A DNA stretch of 64,000 nucleotides from Eudorina sp. 2006-703-Eu-15 (GCA_003117195.1 BDSI01000223.1:1-64000); one strand, 5' to 3'; positions 9,763 through 19,414 are shown, numbered from the stretch's first letter. The notes: a model not told the origin generated them from the sequence alone. Numbers and translations: made by a program.

Positions 9763-11741
9763 TTTTTTTTTTTTCTGAGAGGGACGTTACAAGGACAAAG
9801 GGACGGAAGCAGACCAAGCAGCAAGCCGGGAAGAAGGCCAGACGGCAAGCAAAGACCACCACACCGCAACCGAGCCCCAGAGGCACCAACCAGAAGGAAA
9901 GGAAACCAAGCAACGCCAACCTCACAGACAGGACGGGGACAGGGACAGGGCGGCAGAGGGAGAGAAAAGCTCCCAAAGCGGCAAAACGGCACAACAAGGC
10001 CGCACCTCCTACTCCAGGCCACCAGGAGAAACGGAAGGCCAAAGACGACCCACCCACCAACAAACAACAAAAAACAAAAAAAAGAAAAGAAAAAACAGCT
10101 ACAAAACCAGAACACAGCAACGAGGCAAACACTACCCAAAGAAGCAGGGCAACACCCAACTGCAGTAGCCACAGAAGACACAAAGCAAACAACGGAAGCA
10201 ACAACCTGCAGCAGCCCCAGAGAACACCGGAACTCTCAACAGAAGGAGACACACCAGACCGCCCAACAGAAGGAACCCAAACCCCCCACCCCCAAAAACA
10301 GACCCCCCAGGCTCGCACGAACCCAAAAGCACCGAGGTGCCGCCCAAGGCACAGGAGGCCAGGGCACGAGCACACCAAGGCGCCAAGCACGTCACGGCCG
10401 AACCCGGGTGCCGCTCGGTAGGGCCTCGAGCACGAGCACACCGCAGGGCCGCACAACAGGGCGCCGCTCCACCAGCCACACCAACAGACGCCGGCCCGGC
10501 AGAGCACGAGCACGCCACGAGCAAGGGAAACGTCCAGGGCTGGTACCCTGCGGGGCGCAGCAAGCAGGAACACCCCTCCCTCGCCAACCCAACACTGGAG
10601 GCCCTTACCCCTACAACACTGGCCCCCCTAGACCCCAGCACCCTCGAGGCCCCCCACAAAGCCGAACTGAAACCCCCTGTCACTTCTGCCCTACACAAAC
10701 CGGAAACGGCTCACACAACAAACCCCCCTGAGCTGGGCTGAGCTGATGCTGTAGCTGTAGCTGCGAGCTGAAAACTAATCTGACACTACTGCGGCGGCAG
10801 CCTGTGGGGCTGGCACAGGGTGGGCCAGGGACAGATGGACCCGCAGCCTGGGCGCCTGCCCTTCGGCACGCTCGACAGAGCACAGGACACCTTCATGCGC
10901 CCATGAGGCTTCGAAGGCGTCCAGCGGAGCTGTCTTCAGCTGGGCGGTGATGTGAGAGAGTGGCAACCCAGCCATGGTGTCGTCGGGCAACGCTGCCATC
11001 CGGAAATGCGCCCACATGTGCCGTTGGAGCTCGCTGACCACCTGGGTGACGACCGCGTCGGAGGGGCAGGGCTCGGTGTCAGCAGCTTGGTGGTGGCACC
11101 AGACGGCCCACAGCCAGGTGGCCCGAAGGGCGGTCCAGAGGGTTTGCAGGCCCGGGCTGGTTGGGTACTGGCCCCAGGCGGCGGCCCAGTCTCCCAGCAG
11201 CAGTTCAACGCTCATCATTGGGGGGGTGGGCCCCCCGGTGATGGCCCTCCAGAGAGCCACCAGCCACTCACGAGCACCCTTGTACGCCGGGCAGGCCACA
11301 AAGATGTGGGTCAAGCTGTCCATGCACAGTTCTGGCCGCCATCGCCGCGGCTGCTGCTGCTGTGGCTGCTGCTGTGGCTGTTGGCAGGGTGGGTGGCTGC
11401 AGGCGGCGCGGTCCGGCCGGCCTTTGGTTGCGAGGTACAGGCCGCACGGGAGCCGTGCATGCTGCAGACGCCACACCAGGGCCTTGGCCCGGTTGCTGGC
11501 CGGGCTGTCCCACAGCCGCTGCCAGGTCTTGTGCTTCTGGGCCGCCGTGGGTGCACCCAAGCCCGGCGGGTCTGGCGGTTCAGGCGGGTCAGGTGGGTCT
11601 GGCAGGTCAGGTGGGTCCGGCGGGGCGGGTGGGTCCACGGGGGCCAGCTGATCTGGTAGGTCCGGCGGGCTCCCTTGCAGCGGCCCTGCGGGGTGGTGGT
11701 TGATGAAGGCAGATGGCCCAGCTGTCGAGGGGCCTGTCCCG
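9763..11741 (-). mobile_element. LINE-A copy: ORF2 C-terminus plus full 3' UTR
   Basis: A continuous 5'-truncated copy on the minus strand. A 3' UTR of about 1 kb (9763-10774) is preceded in element order by the ORF2 C-terminal segment (10775-11740), an intact open frame. That segment contains the Pro-rich linker, Gln-rich tract, zinc-binding CMDSLTHIFVACP and the C-terminal ~150 residues ending AAAVVSD. It gives the clearest view of the ORF2 stop and 3' UTR on this strand. Confidence 0.9.
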
Positions 11742-11756
11742 TCTGGAGGTTTAACA

Positions 11757-12673
11757 AGTAGGGGTCGGCTTCCTCGAAGCCGGAAAAGGGCGGGGCCCCC
11801 TATAATCCGTACAGGCCGCTTGCTTTAGAAGGAAAACTCTATTACCGCGCAACAGTGTGAGAGAGTGAAAGGTTGCCATTGGGGGTGTCGTTGTTGTTGA
11901 AGGGGGATCGGCGTGCATAGATTCACCAAGCCCAAACACGTCGGCAGCCCCGAAACCATCCTGCAGTACGCGCCGCCGGCGACGGCGGTCACCGTATCGG
12001 CACTATGGTACCGATAGTCGCCTCTGCACTACCACATCCGTCTGTCAAGCAGATGATCACAAAGCAAGCTTGAAGCATCCTTGTTTTGCCGTGAAACTGT
12101 TTTTTTCTGTAGTTGTTTGGTCCGTCGGCAGGCATGCAACCCTTCAGTTGCACGCCCGCAGCAGACGTGAACCTCTAACGTTTGCTATCAATAGTTACAT
12201 AGCAAATGTAAGGCAAAAACAGGGTGCGAAAAAGCCTCGGTGAGACCCGGACTTTGGGCCATCAGAACTGGAGAACTCGTTGGTACTCGGTATGCTATCC
12301 CTTTGCATCTTGAAACTTTGATTCAATACATATTGTTGATTTGTATTCATTTGGCAAGACAGAAAGGCAAATCTTGATGTTGGTGGTATCTTGATGTTCA
12401 AACATCAGAACACTATCGAAGTTCGATTTAGCACGCGCCGCCCATTCCTAATCCAAGTATTCATCACGCGGCACCCGTTGCAACAAATATGAGCGCGAGA
12501 GGCGTTGGTTGGATGTTGACTCGGGTCCATGGGGACCGCGGAGCTTTACTTTGACCGTTTGTGCGCAAAGAATTTTTTTCAGCCAAACCAAAGTTACCTT
12601 GCAATAGAGGACAATTAATATGACAAACATAGCGAATTAGTTTAGCGGATAATGAACGTTTTGCCGTTACCGG

Positions 12674-12704
<31 letters not shown>

Positions 12705-12775
12705 CATGGGCAATCCTAGGGGGCGGGGCCCCCCGAACGCGCTTCGCGCTGGGGCCCCGCCCAAAAAACTCTCAC
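11757..12775. mobile_element. Element X, left copy (unclassified ~1-kb element)
   Basis: A segment of about 1,015 bp that splits a SINE-A. Its inverted relative is at 44866-45757. One end holds a GC-rich palindrome (GGGCGGGGCCCC, inverted as GGGGCCCCGCCC, with an internal GCGCTTCGCGC hairpin) near 12718-12770. GGGCGGGGCCCC also occurs near the other end (about 11790). There is no open frame of note, so it could be a non-autonomous DNA transposon. The GGGCGGGGCCCC motifs are candidate 12-bp terminal inverted repeats, but homology to the other copy extends slightly beyond one of them, so the exact ends are unsettled. No transposase is visible. Confidence 0.6.
12673..12700. repeat. (CA)n microsatellite
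   Basis: About 14 CA dinucleotides inside element X. The inverted copy at 44.9 kb has only a short TGTGTCC remnant at the same place, so this tract expanded or contracted after the copies separated. Confidence 0.9.
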
Positions 12776-12930
12776 CCATCCTAAGTCATCCAGCTGGCCT
12801 GTGGAGACGCCCAGAAGCCCGGCCCACTTGCCGCTTGAGGAGTAGTGGCAGCATCAGAGGACCGCCAGACAACATAAAGAAAGGCACCCCGTCCAAAGTC
12901 CTGGTTCCTTCAGAAATAAACAAAAAAAAA

Positions 12931-13072
12931 GGGTGGGCCAGGGACAGATGGACCCGCAGCCTGGGCGCCTGCCCTTCGGCACGCTCGACAGAGCACAGGA
13001 CACCTTCATGCGCCCATGAGGCTTCGAAGGCGTCCAGCGGAGCTGTCTTCAGCTGGGCGGTGATGTGTGAGA
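12931..13072 (-). mobile_element. LINE-A ORF2 C-terminal scrap
   Basis: About 140 bp of the extreme ORF2 C-terminal coding region, truncated on both sides between two SINE-A fragments. It has no tail of its own and is probably a remnant of an older host copy. Confidence 0.75.
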
Positions 13073-13420
13073 GTAACCCGGGATCGACCCCAGCCACTGG
13101 CAAGTTGTCAGGGGTGTGGCGAGAAGGAGGGTGCCCATCCATCCCTGTCCCGTCTGGAGGTTTACAAGATTCTCACCCATCCTAAGTCATCCAGCTGGCC
13201 TGTGGAGACACCCAGAAGCCCGGCCCGCTAGCCGCTCGAGGAGTAGTGGCAGCATCAGAGGACCGCCAGGCAACATAAAGAAAGGCACCCCATCCCGAGT
13301 CCTGGTTCCTTCAGAAATAAAAAAACCGCCAGACAACATAAAGAACGTCCCTCTCAGAAAAAAAAAAGAAAGGCACTCCGTCCCGAGTCCTGGTTCCTTC
13401 AGAAAATAAAAAAGGGCAAC
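13073..13420 (+). repeat. Tandem SINE-A 3' fragments
   Basis: Two SINE-A 3' portions in a row, 13073-13325 and 13326-13410, each ending GGTTCCTTCAG plus an A-rich tail. The second is itself interrupted at 13344-13364 by a minute LINE-A tail insertion. Confidence 0.8.
13344..13364 (+). mobile_element. Ultrashort LINE-A tail insertion
   Basis: Only AACGTCCCTCTCAG plus A residues, inserted in a SINE-A and flanked by AAAG duplications (13340-13343 and 13365-13368). The uninterrupted SINE reads CATAAAGAAAGGCAC at this site in other copies. Confidence 0.85.
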
Positions 13421-13658
13421 TGTTACGTTCCTAACTCCTTTAATAATATTATTACGTCATTAATATTCTACGTGGAGTTATCTCACACTACGACCGTACG
13501 TCGGTTTCATTCTGTACCGCCTTGCGGCTACATAATTAATTCGGTTAGTCCCGTTAAGGCGGACATTGGTCTTCAAGTGCCAACTTACCGGTAACATTGT
13601 ACTTTACGCTTCCGCATTCTCTCACATTCATATTAGAGTAATATCACTCCACGTAACA
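13421..13658 (+). mobile_element. LTR of a Ty3/gypsy- or copia-type element
   Basis: A 238-bp AT-richer segment begins TGTTACG and ends CGTAACA, a perfect 7-bp inverted TG...CA terminal pair as expected for an LTR. TGGTATCGAGACC follows immediately and resembles a tRNA primer-binding site. No second LTR was found in the window, so this is the 5' part of a truncated element. Superfamily assignment rests on the nearby gypsy-like protease relic. Confidence 0.65.
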
Positions 13659-13834
13659 GTGGTATCGAGACCACTCGGTCTCGCCCTCATTATGATACCC
13701 TTACTGCGAACTCTCGTCGTCACAAGCTTCACTCATTTACAATACAGTATACATTCGAACCAACGTTCTAAATCTGCTCACCGCGTGGGTGTGGTTCGTG
13801 ACGTTACTGACAGCTGTGACGATACGGCGGTTGC
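13659..13834 (+). mobile_element. Internal stub of the LTR element
   Basis: About 175 bp downstream of the LTR, including the candidate primer-binding site and a short CGAGACC/GGTCTCG hairpin. There is no recognisable gag. It is cut by a poly(T) and a LINE-A fragment. Confidence 0.5.
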
Positions 13835-13852
13835 TTTTTTTTTTGCAACCGC

Positions 13853-14553
13853 AGGGTCTCGAGCACGAGCACACCGCAGGGCCGCACAACAGGGTGAAAA
13901 AAACAAAAAAAAGGTAAGTTCCGACACCAACTCTTAAGGCACAACATTTGGCCCGGGTGACCCGGGTTCAAGTCCTACCAGGGACGATACGAACTTACCA
14001 GCACCCCCAGAAGGTGACAATGAGGCGCTTTGGCTGGCAACAGGGAAACCTCGCAATTCCCCCCGGGAGGTCCTGGGATCGACCCCAGCCACTGGCAAGT
14101 TGTCAGGGGTGTGACGAGAAGGAGGGTGCCCACCCGTCCCTGTCCCGTCTGGAGGTTTACAAGACTCTCACCCATCCTAAGTCATCCAGCTGGCCTGTGG
14201 CGACGCCCAGAAGCCCGGCCTGCTAGCCGCTCGTGGAGTAGTGGCAGCATCAGAGGACCGCCAGACAACATAAAGAAAGGCACCCCGTCCCGAGTCCTGG
14301 TTCCTTCAGAAAAAAAAAAAAAAAAGGGCGCCGCTCCACCAGCCACGCCAACAGACGCCGGCCCGGCAGAGCACGAGCACGCCACGAGCAAGGGAAACGT
14401 CCAGGGCTGGTACCCTGTGGGGCGCAGCAAGCAGGAACACCCCTCCCTCGCCAACCCAACACTGGAGGCCCTAACCCCTACAACACTGGCCCCCCTAGAC
14501 CCCAGCACCCTCGAGGCCCCCCCACAAAGCCGAACTGAAACCCCCTGTCACTA
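13853..14553 (-). mobile_element. LINE-A 3'-UTR fragment interrupted by a SINE
   Basis: Minus-strand LINE-A 3' UTR at 13853-13894 resumes at 14326 and runs to 14553. The pieces are collinear in the element, so the SINE-A at 13913-14325 inserted into it. An additional short A-rich tract sits at 13895-13912. Confidence 0.85.
13913..14325 (+). mobile_element. SINE-A, full-length reference copy
   Basis: This is the best complete SINE-A: about 395 bp plus a tail of some 17 A. It starts GGTAAGTTCCGACACC. The first tRNA-like part has B box GGTTCAAGTCC. The second has TTTGGCTGGCAACAGGG (A-box-like) and CTGGG-ATCGAC-CCCAG (T-arm-like). The body ends GAGTCCTGGTTCCTTCAG. The element is non-coding. RNA polymerase III transcription and mobilisation by a LINE are inferred from the tRNA-like head and A-tail. 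Confidence 0.85.
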
Positions 14554-14993
14554 GTGTTTGCCTCGTTGCTGTGTTCTGGTTTTGTAGCTGTTTTTCTTTT
14601 CTTTTTTTTGTTTTTGGTTGTTTGTTGGTGGGTGGGTCGTCTTTGGCCTTCTGTCTCGCCTGTTGGCCTGGAGTAGGAGGTGCGGCCTTGTTGTGCCGTT
14701 TTGCCGCTTTGGGAGCTTTTCTCTCCCTCTGCCGCCCTGTCCCTGTCCCCGTCCTGTCTGTGAGGTTGGCGTTGCTTGGTTCCCTTTCCTTCTGGTTGGT
14801 GCCTCTGGGGCTCGGTTGCGGTGTGGTGGTCTTTGCTTGCCGTCTTTTTTTTTTCTGAAGGAACCAGGACTCGGGACGGGGTGCCTTTCTTTATGTTGTC
14901 TTTATGTTGTTGCCGTCTGGCCTTCTTCCCGGCTTGCTGCTTGGTCTGCTTCCGTCCCTTTGTCCTTGTAACGTCCCTCTCAGAAAAAAAAAA
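14554..14993 (+). mobile_element. LINE-A 3'-UTR copy with SINE tail insertion
   Basis: Distal LINE-A 3' UTR ending in the family tail. At about 14847-14910 it contains an inverted SINE-A 3' end starting with poly(T). TGCCGTC duplications flank that insertion (before 14847 and after about 14910), a 7-bp TSD. Confidence 0.85.
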
Positions 14994-15327
14994 CCTACTC
15001 CTGTCACTGGCCGTGCCGTCATTCCTGTACGGGTTCAAGGTTCGTTACAAGGCTCTAGAGGTAGGCTCTAGTATCGTGGAGTAGTGGCAGCATCAGAGGA
15101 CCGCCAGACAACATAAAGAAAGGCACCCCGACCCGAGTCCTGGTTCCTTCAGAAAAAAAAAGGCTTTGCTTGAATGTGCTGTGGTTGACCTCGCTCCAGG
15201 TTTTGACCTCATCCTGGGTGAACCCTGGATCGACGCTACGGGTGCTATCATTGAGCTTCACAACCAACATTGTCGCTTGTCACTGTCTTTTGATATCACT
15301 CAAACTTACGGCTCAGCTTTGCGGCTT
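14994..15327 (+). pseudogene. Ty3/gypsy-type aspartic protease relic
   Basis: Two short pieces (14994-15072 and 15162-15327) encode TGRAVIPVRVQGSLQG and then CAVVDLAPGFDLILGEPWID, which read like the C-terminal half of a retroelement aspartic protease (VVDL...FDLILGxxWI). In an intact element this enzyme would process the Gag-Pol polyprotein. A SINE-A 3' fragment (15075-15161) interrupts it, with AGGCT on both sides. The catalytic DTG region is not present. Identification rests on motif recognition only. Confidence 0.6.
15075..15161 (+). mobile_element. SINE-A 3' fragment
   Basis: The 5'-truncated last ~75 bp of SINE-A plus A-run, inserted in the gypsy protease relic. AGGCT at 15063-15067 and 15161-15165 is a candidate target duplication. 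Confidence 0.8.
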
Positions 15328-15752
15328 TTTTTTTCTGAGAGGGACGTTACAAGGACAAAGAGACGGAAGCAGACCAAGCAGCAAGCCGGGAAGAAGGCCA
15401 GACGGCAAGCGAAGACCACCACACCGCAACCGAGCCCCAGAGGCACCAACCAGAAGGAATAGGAACCAAGCAACGCCAACCTCACAGACAGGACGGGGAC
15501 AGGGACAGGGCGGCAGAGGGAGAGAAAAGCTCCCAAAGCGGCAAAACGGCACAACAAGGCCGCACCTCCTACTCCAGGCCACCAGGCGAGACAGAAGGCC
15601 AAAGACGACCCACCCACCAACAAACAACAAAAACAAAAAAAAGAAAAGAAAAACGGCTACAAAACCAGAACACAGCAACGAGGCAAACACTACCCAAAGA
15701 GGCAGGGCAACACCCAACTGCAGCAGCCACAGAAGACACAAAGCAGAGCAGC
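15325..15752 (-). mobile_element. LINE-A 3'-UTR copy in a gypsy relic
   Basis: A minus-strand LINE-A 3' UTR, starting with its poly(T) and truncated after about 420 bp. With the adjoining 15753-15899 segment it is flanked by a ~43-bp direct repeat of host sequence (15285-15327 and 15900-15943, one mismatch), far longer than the 4-10 bp duplications seen at other insertions. Confidence 0.85.
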
Positions 15753-15822
15753 ACTTCAATACTTTTTTTTTTACTTCAATACTTCAATACTTCAATACTT
15801 CAATACTTCAATACTTCAACGC
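15753..15822. repeat. (ACTTCAAT)n minisatellite with poly(T) insertion
   Basis: About seven 8-bp ACTTCAAT units. The first is separated from the rest by a run of nine or ten T flanked by ACT on both sides, another possible poly(A)-only insertion. Confidence 0.85.
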
Positions 15823-16080
15823 TTCGCCACCACCAACACCTGTTCCACTTTGGTCACTGTTTCGCGATTTTAACTTTCACAATTAATCTTCTCGATTTCG
15901 TCTTTTGATATTACTCAAACTTACGGCTCAGCTTTGCGGCTTTGACTTGGGCCGCGTTTCGCTACTTCCAACGACTATCACATAGCGCCAGTGTCCAGGC
16001 TCCGTTCCTATCCAGTTTACAACAGTATTACCCGCTCTTCCATTTGGGTCAAGATCTGGGCTGCTCGCTGTCGTCCAGTA
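15823..16080. other. Retroelement remnant, unassigned
   Basis: AT-richer sequence including the second copy of the 43-bp repeat that follows the gypsy protease relic. The rest (15944-16080) may be further gypsy-element sequence. No domain could be recognised. Confidence 0.35.
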
Positions 16081-16500
16081 TTTCCTGCGGTGCGGCTCTC
16101 ATGGCGCCGGCCAACTTGAGGCTGCTGGGCGCAACCTGGCCGGCCTGCTGCTGGTGAATCTTAGCTCTTCGGTGTTGCCCTTTGTGGCAACCGTCGTGGA
16201 CGGAGCTGCTCTGGAGCCCTCGTCGACTCTGGTGTGCTGCGCCCTGTAGGGGCACCCGCTTGCCTGGTCTAGCTCTGTCAGGAGGGCCTGGGGCGGGTTC
16301 CCAGGGTGGGGTTTGTTTTGTGGTTTGCTAGGTGTCGGGGTTTGGTCGCTGTTTTGGGGCTTTGGTCTGTTTTTGGGGTGCTTGCGGGGTGTTGTCCTGC
16401 TGTTGTTGTGTCTTACCTTGCCTGGCTGGTGGTTCTCCCAGCCCGCAGCAGTGCTCTCAGCAGGCAGCTTTAGCAGCACCAGGGCTCTCACGGGTGGAGC
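16081..16500 (+). mobile_element. LINE-A probable 5' UTR
   Basis: GC-rich sequence directly upstream of the ORF1 fragment, including a G/T-rich stretch at 16280-16420. The window has only one copy, so its left boundary and its membership in LINE-A are inferred from position alone. Confidence 0.4.
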
Positions 16501-16629
16501 GCAAGTCCCCCTTTGAGCTGCCTGCCACGGGTCCCTCACAGCAGAGTTGGGGGCCCAGCAACCGCCGCGAAGTGTGGCGGGTGCACAGCCACAGCGACAG
16601 CCAGGGCAGCAGCAGCAGCAACAGCAGCC

Positions 16630-16668
<39 letters not shown>

Positions 16669-17022
16669 GCAGCAGAAGTAGCAGCAGCAGCAGCAGCGAC
16701 AGCAACAGCCGCAATGAATTGCCGTGCGGGACCCCTGCCTTCCGACCCTGCCCGCTGGCCCAGGGATGGGCCCCTGACCAGGGCTCCACGGGCCTTTGCA
16801 CCGGCCTCTGCCGCAGTACCCGCCTCCACGCGCCGGCACCGCCTGCCGCTGCCGGGGGCGCCTGCTGGCTGGGCCACTGCCCCGGCTGCTGTCCTCCCTG
16901 TGTGGCGTGCACAGCCTGGCCGGGCCCTGCCAGGAGCGTCGCTGACCACTGAACTCAAGGCGGTGGACCTTCTCATCCAGCCCCGCCTCCTGGTGGGGGC
17001 CTCGTTCCCCGCCACACATGGT

Positions 17023-17035
17023 CTAAAAAAAAAAA
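17023..17035 (+). mobile_element. Poly(A)-only insertion with 5-bp TSD
   Basis: CT plus 11 A, flanked by perfect ATGGT duplications (17018-17022 and 17036-17040), inside ORF1. Confidence 0.8.
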
Positions 17036-17095
17036 ATGGTGTACTTCCAGACTCGTGCCTTCAGCAGGCATGTGCTGCGGCCGTCAGTGCAGCGC

Positions 17096-17107
17096 TTTTT
17101 TTTTTTG
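17096..17107 (-). mobile_element. Poly(A)-only insertion, minus orientation
   Basis: Eleven T plus one G, flanked by GCGC duplications (17092-17095 and 17108-17111), inside ORF1. Confidence 0.72.
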
Positions 17108-17847
17108 GCGCTGGCTGCCAGCAAACCCGGCAACTTCGTCAACCAGGCCGTCCATGGCCAAGGCCGCTCCACCAGTGTCGTGCTGGGCTCCTGCCCTGGG
17201 CTTAGTGGTGAAAATGCTGTGGCAGCTCTGCTGCGCCAGCACCACCTCCCTGTTGTTGCTGGAGGGCTGCAACTTCAGGTGCTGGTCCAGCCGTTGTATG
17301 TGCCCCTGCGCCCGCACACCCACAAGCTAGTCATCACCGGGCTACCGGGCGCCTTTGCTCTGGAGGGCGTCTCAGGGGTCCTGCTCCACTGTGCGGGCCT
17401 GGTGGACTCCACGGCTGCTGGCGCCGACCTTGTGGCCGGCGAGCTCCTTGGGGACCCACTGGCTCGGGGCGGCTAGCGTGCCGGCAGCCTCCCTGACGCC
17501 TCCCACCTGGTGGCTTTCATTCAGGCCCCCGCATCAGACCCCGACCTGGGCCGCCTGCCCCGGGCGTTTCACATTGGAGAGCAGACGGTGCGCATCAGCA
17601 TCATCGACCTGAGAAGTGTGTCAGGGGGCCCCGCCGCGGCCGGCCCCTGTGATGGGGCCCACCCCGCTGGCCCCACAGCTGCGGGCCCCACCCTGGCGGA
17701 CACTGACATGCCTGACGTACCAGTGGCCGGTGATCCAGCTCCCGTGCACGGCTCCCGTGCGGCCTGTACCTAGCAACCAAAGGCCGGCCGGACCGCGCCG
17801 CCTGCAGCCACCCCACCCTGCCAACAGCCACAGCAGCAGCCACAGCA

Positions 17848-18490
17848 TGTTAAGGCACAACATTTGGCCCGGGTGACCCGGGTTCAAGTCCTATCGGGGA
17901 CGATACGAACTTACCAGCACCCCCAGAAGGTTTTTTTTTTTTTCTTTTTTCTGAAGGAACCAGGACTCGGGACGGGGTGCCTTTCTTTATGTTGTCTGGC
18001 GGTCCTCTGATGCTGCCACTACTCCACGAGCGGCTAGCGTGCCGGGCTTCTGGGCGTCTCCACAGGCCAGCTGGATGACTTAGGATGGGTGAGAGTCTTG
18101 TAAACCTCCAGACGGGACAGGGACGGGTGGGCACCCTCCTTCTCGTCACACCCCTGACAACTTGCCAGTGGCTGGGGTCGCAGGTGACAATGAGGCGCTT
18201 TGGCTGGCAACAGGGAAACCTCGCAATTCCCCCCGGGAGGTCCTGGGATCGAACCCAGCCACTGGCAAGTTGTCAGGGGTGTGACGAGAAGGAGGGTGCC
18301 CACCCGTCCCTGTCCCGTCTGGAGGTTTACAAGACTCTCACCCATCCTAAGTCATCCAGCTGGCCTGTGGAGACGCCCAGAAGCCCGGCCTGCTAGCCGC
18401 TCGTGGAGTAGTGGCAGCATCAGAGGACCGCCAGACAAACATAAAGAAAGGCACCCCGTCCCGAGTCCTGGTTCCTTCAGAAAAAAAAAA
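17848..18490 (+). mobile_element. SINE-A carrying a nested SINE-A
   Basis: The outer plus-strand SINE-A runs 17848-17930 and 18183-18490. It lacks only the first bases but keeps the B box, and it sits in the Gln-rich part of a LINE-A ORF2 fragment with CAGCA on both sides. A minus-strand, 5'-truncated SINE-A (17931-18181) is inserted in it, with AGG duplicated. Confidence 0.88.
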
Positions 18491-19414
18491 CAAAAAAAAA
18501 CAGCAGCAGCAGCCGCGGCGATGGCGGCCAGAACCGTGCATGGACACCTTGACCCACATCTTTGTGGCCTGCCCGGCGTACCAGGGTGCTCGTGAGTGGT
18601 TGGTGGCTCTCTGGGGGGCCATCACCGGGGGGCCCGGCCCCCCAATGATGAGCGTTTTTTTTTTTTTTCTGAAGGAACCAGGACTCGGGACGGGGTGCCT
18701 TTCTTTATGTTGTCTGGTGGTCCTCTGATGCTGCCACTACTCCACGAGCGGCTAGCATGCCGGGCTTCTGGGCGTCTCCACAGGCCAGCTGGATGACTTA
18801 GGATGGGTGAGAGTCTTGTAAACCTCCAGACGGGACAGGGACGGGTGGGCACCCTCCGTCTCGACACACCCCTGACAACTTGCCAGTGGCTGGGGTCGAT
18901 CCCAGGACCTCCCGGGGGGAATTGCGAGGTTTCCCTGTTGCCAGCCAAAGCGCCTCATTGTCACGTTGAACTGCTGCTGGGAGACTGGGCCGCCGCCTGG
19001 GGCCAGTACCCAACCAGCCCGGGCCTGCAAACCCTCTGGACCGCCCTTCGGGCCACCTGGCTGTGGGCCGTCTGGTGCCACCACCAAGCAAAAAACAAAA
19101 AAGCCGCTGACACCGAGCCCTGCCCCTCTGAAGCGGTCGTCACCCAGGTGGTCAGCGAGCTCCAACGGCTCATGTGGGCACATTTCCGGATGGCAGCGTT
19201 GCCCGACGAAACCATGGCTGGGTTGCCACTCTCGCACATCACCGCCCAGCTGAAGACAGCTCCGCTGGACGCCTTCGAAGCCTCATGGGCGCATGAAGGT
19301 GTCCTGTGCTCTGTCGAGCGTGCCGCAGGGCAGGCGCCCAGGCTGCGGGTCCATCTGTCCCTGGCCCACCCTGTGCCAGCCCCACAGGCTGCCGCCGCAG
19401 TAATGTCAGATTAG
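18491..19414 (+). pseudogene. LINE-A ORF2 C-terminal segment
   Basis: Plus-strand ORF2 from the Gln-rich linker through zinc-binding DTLTHIFVACP to the C-terminal AAAVMSD and stop at 19412-19414. It is interrupted by a minus-strand SINE-A at 18657-18963 (CGTT duplicated) and an A-rich insertion at 19090-19100 (AAGC duplicated). It continues into a 3' UTR. Confidence 0.88.
18657..18963 (-). mobile_element. SINE-A, 5'-truncated
   Basis: Poly(T) followed by SINE-A on the minus strand up to the CTCATTGTCAC region. The tRNA-like B box of the first head is absent. Flanking CGTT repeats mark the target in ORF2. Confidence 0.87.

Larger units (their letters stand above)
7497..10610. repeat. Large palindrome of nested LINE/SINE copies
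   Basis: Left arm 7497-9036 and right arm 9080-10610 are inverted copies of the same composite: LINE 3' UTR, SINE 5' part, LINE 3' UTR. The inner ~690 bp of each arm appear identical, including private variants. The outer parts differ by scattered substitutions. The arms flank a 43-bp spacer. Such a structure can form a hairpin RNA or cruciform. It arose by inverted duplication or is an assembly/read fold-back artefact. Confidence 0.85.
11742..12930 (+). mobile_element. SINE-A 3' half, split by element X
   Basis: SINE sequence TGTCCCGTCTGGAGGTTTA at 11742-11756 resumes at ACTCTCACCC (12776) and runs to GGTTCCTTCAG with an AAATAAAC-type tail near 12930. Element X lies between. The junction with the preceding LINE copy at 11742 has no poly(T) and shares CCTGYCC with both partners, so it looks recombinational. 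Confidence 0.75.
16501..17760 (+). pseudogene. LINE-A ORF1, N-terminal part, disrupted
   Basis: A plus-strand coding segment begins with a Gln/Ser/Ala-rich CAG-repeat region (16600-16710). A conserved-looking stretch follows with LKAVDLLIQPRLLVG, SFPATHG and KLVITGLPGAFALEGVSG (near 17330). The frame continues through FIQAPASDPDLGRLPRAF (near 17520) to a Pro/Ala-rich tail. LINE ORF1 products bind element RNA as chaperone-like particles; this role is assumed here, since no zinc knuckle or RRM is evident. Two poly(A)-type insertions (17023-17035 and 17096-17107) shift the frame. At about 17755 the sequence jumps into ORF2 C-terminal sequence, so most of the element is deleted. The start codon is not assigned. 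Confidence 0.55.

Noticed and set aside
16600..16710. CAG repeat as a separate poly-Gln or poly-Ala gene
   Set aside because: It sits in the LINE-A ORF1 N-terminal region, and similar CAG tracts occur in ORF2.
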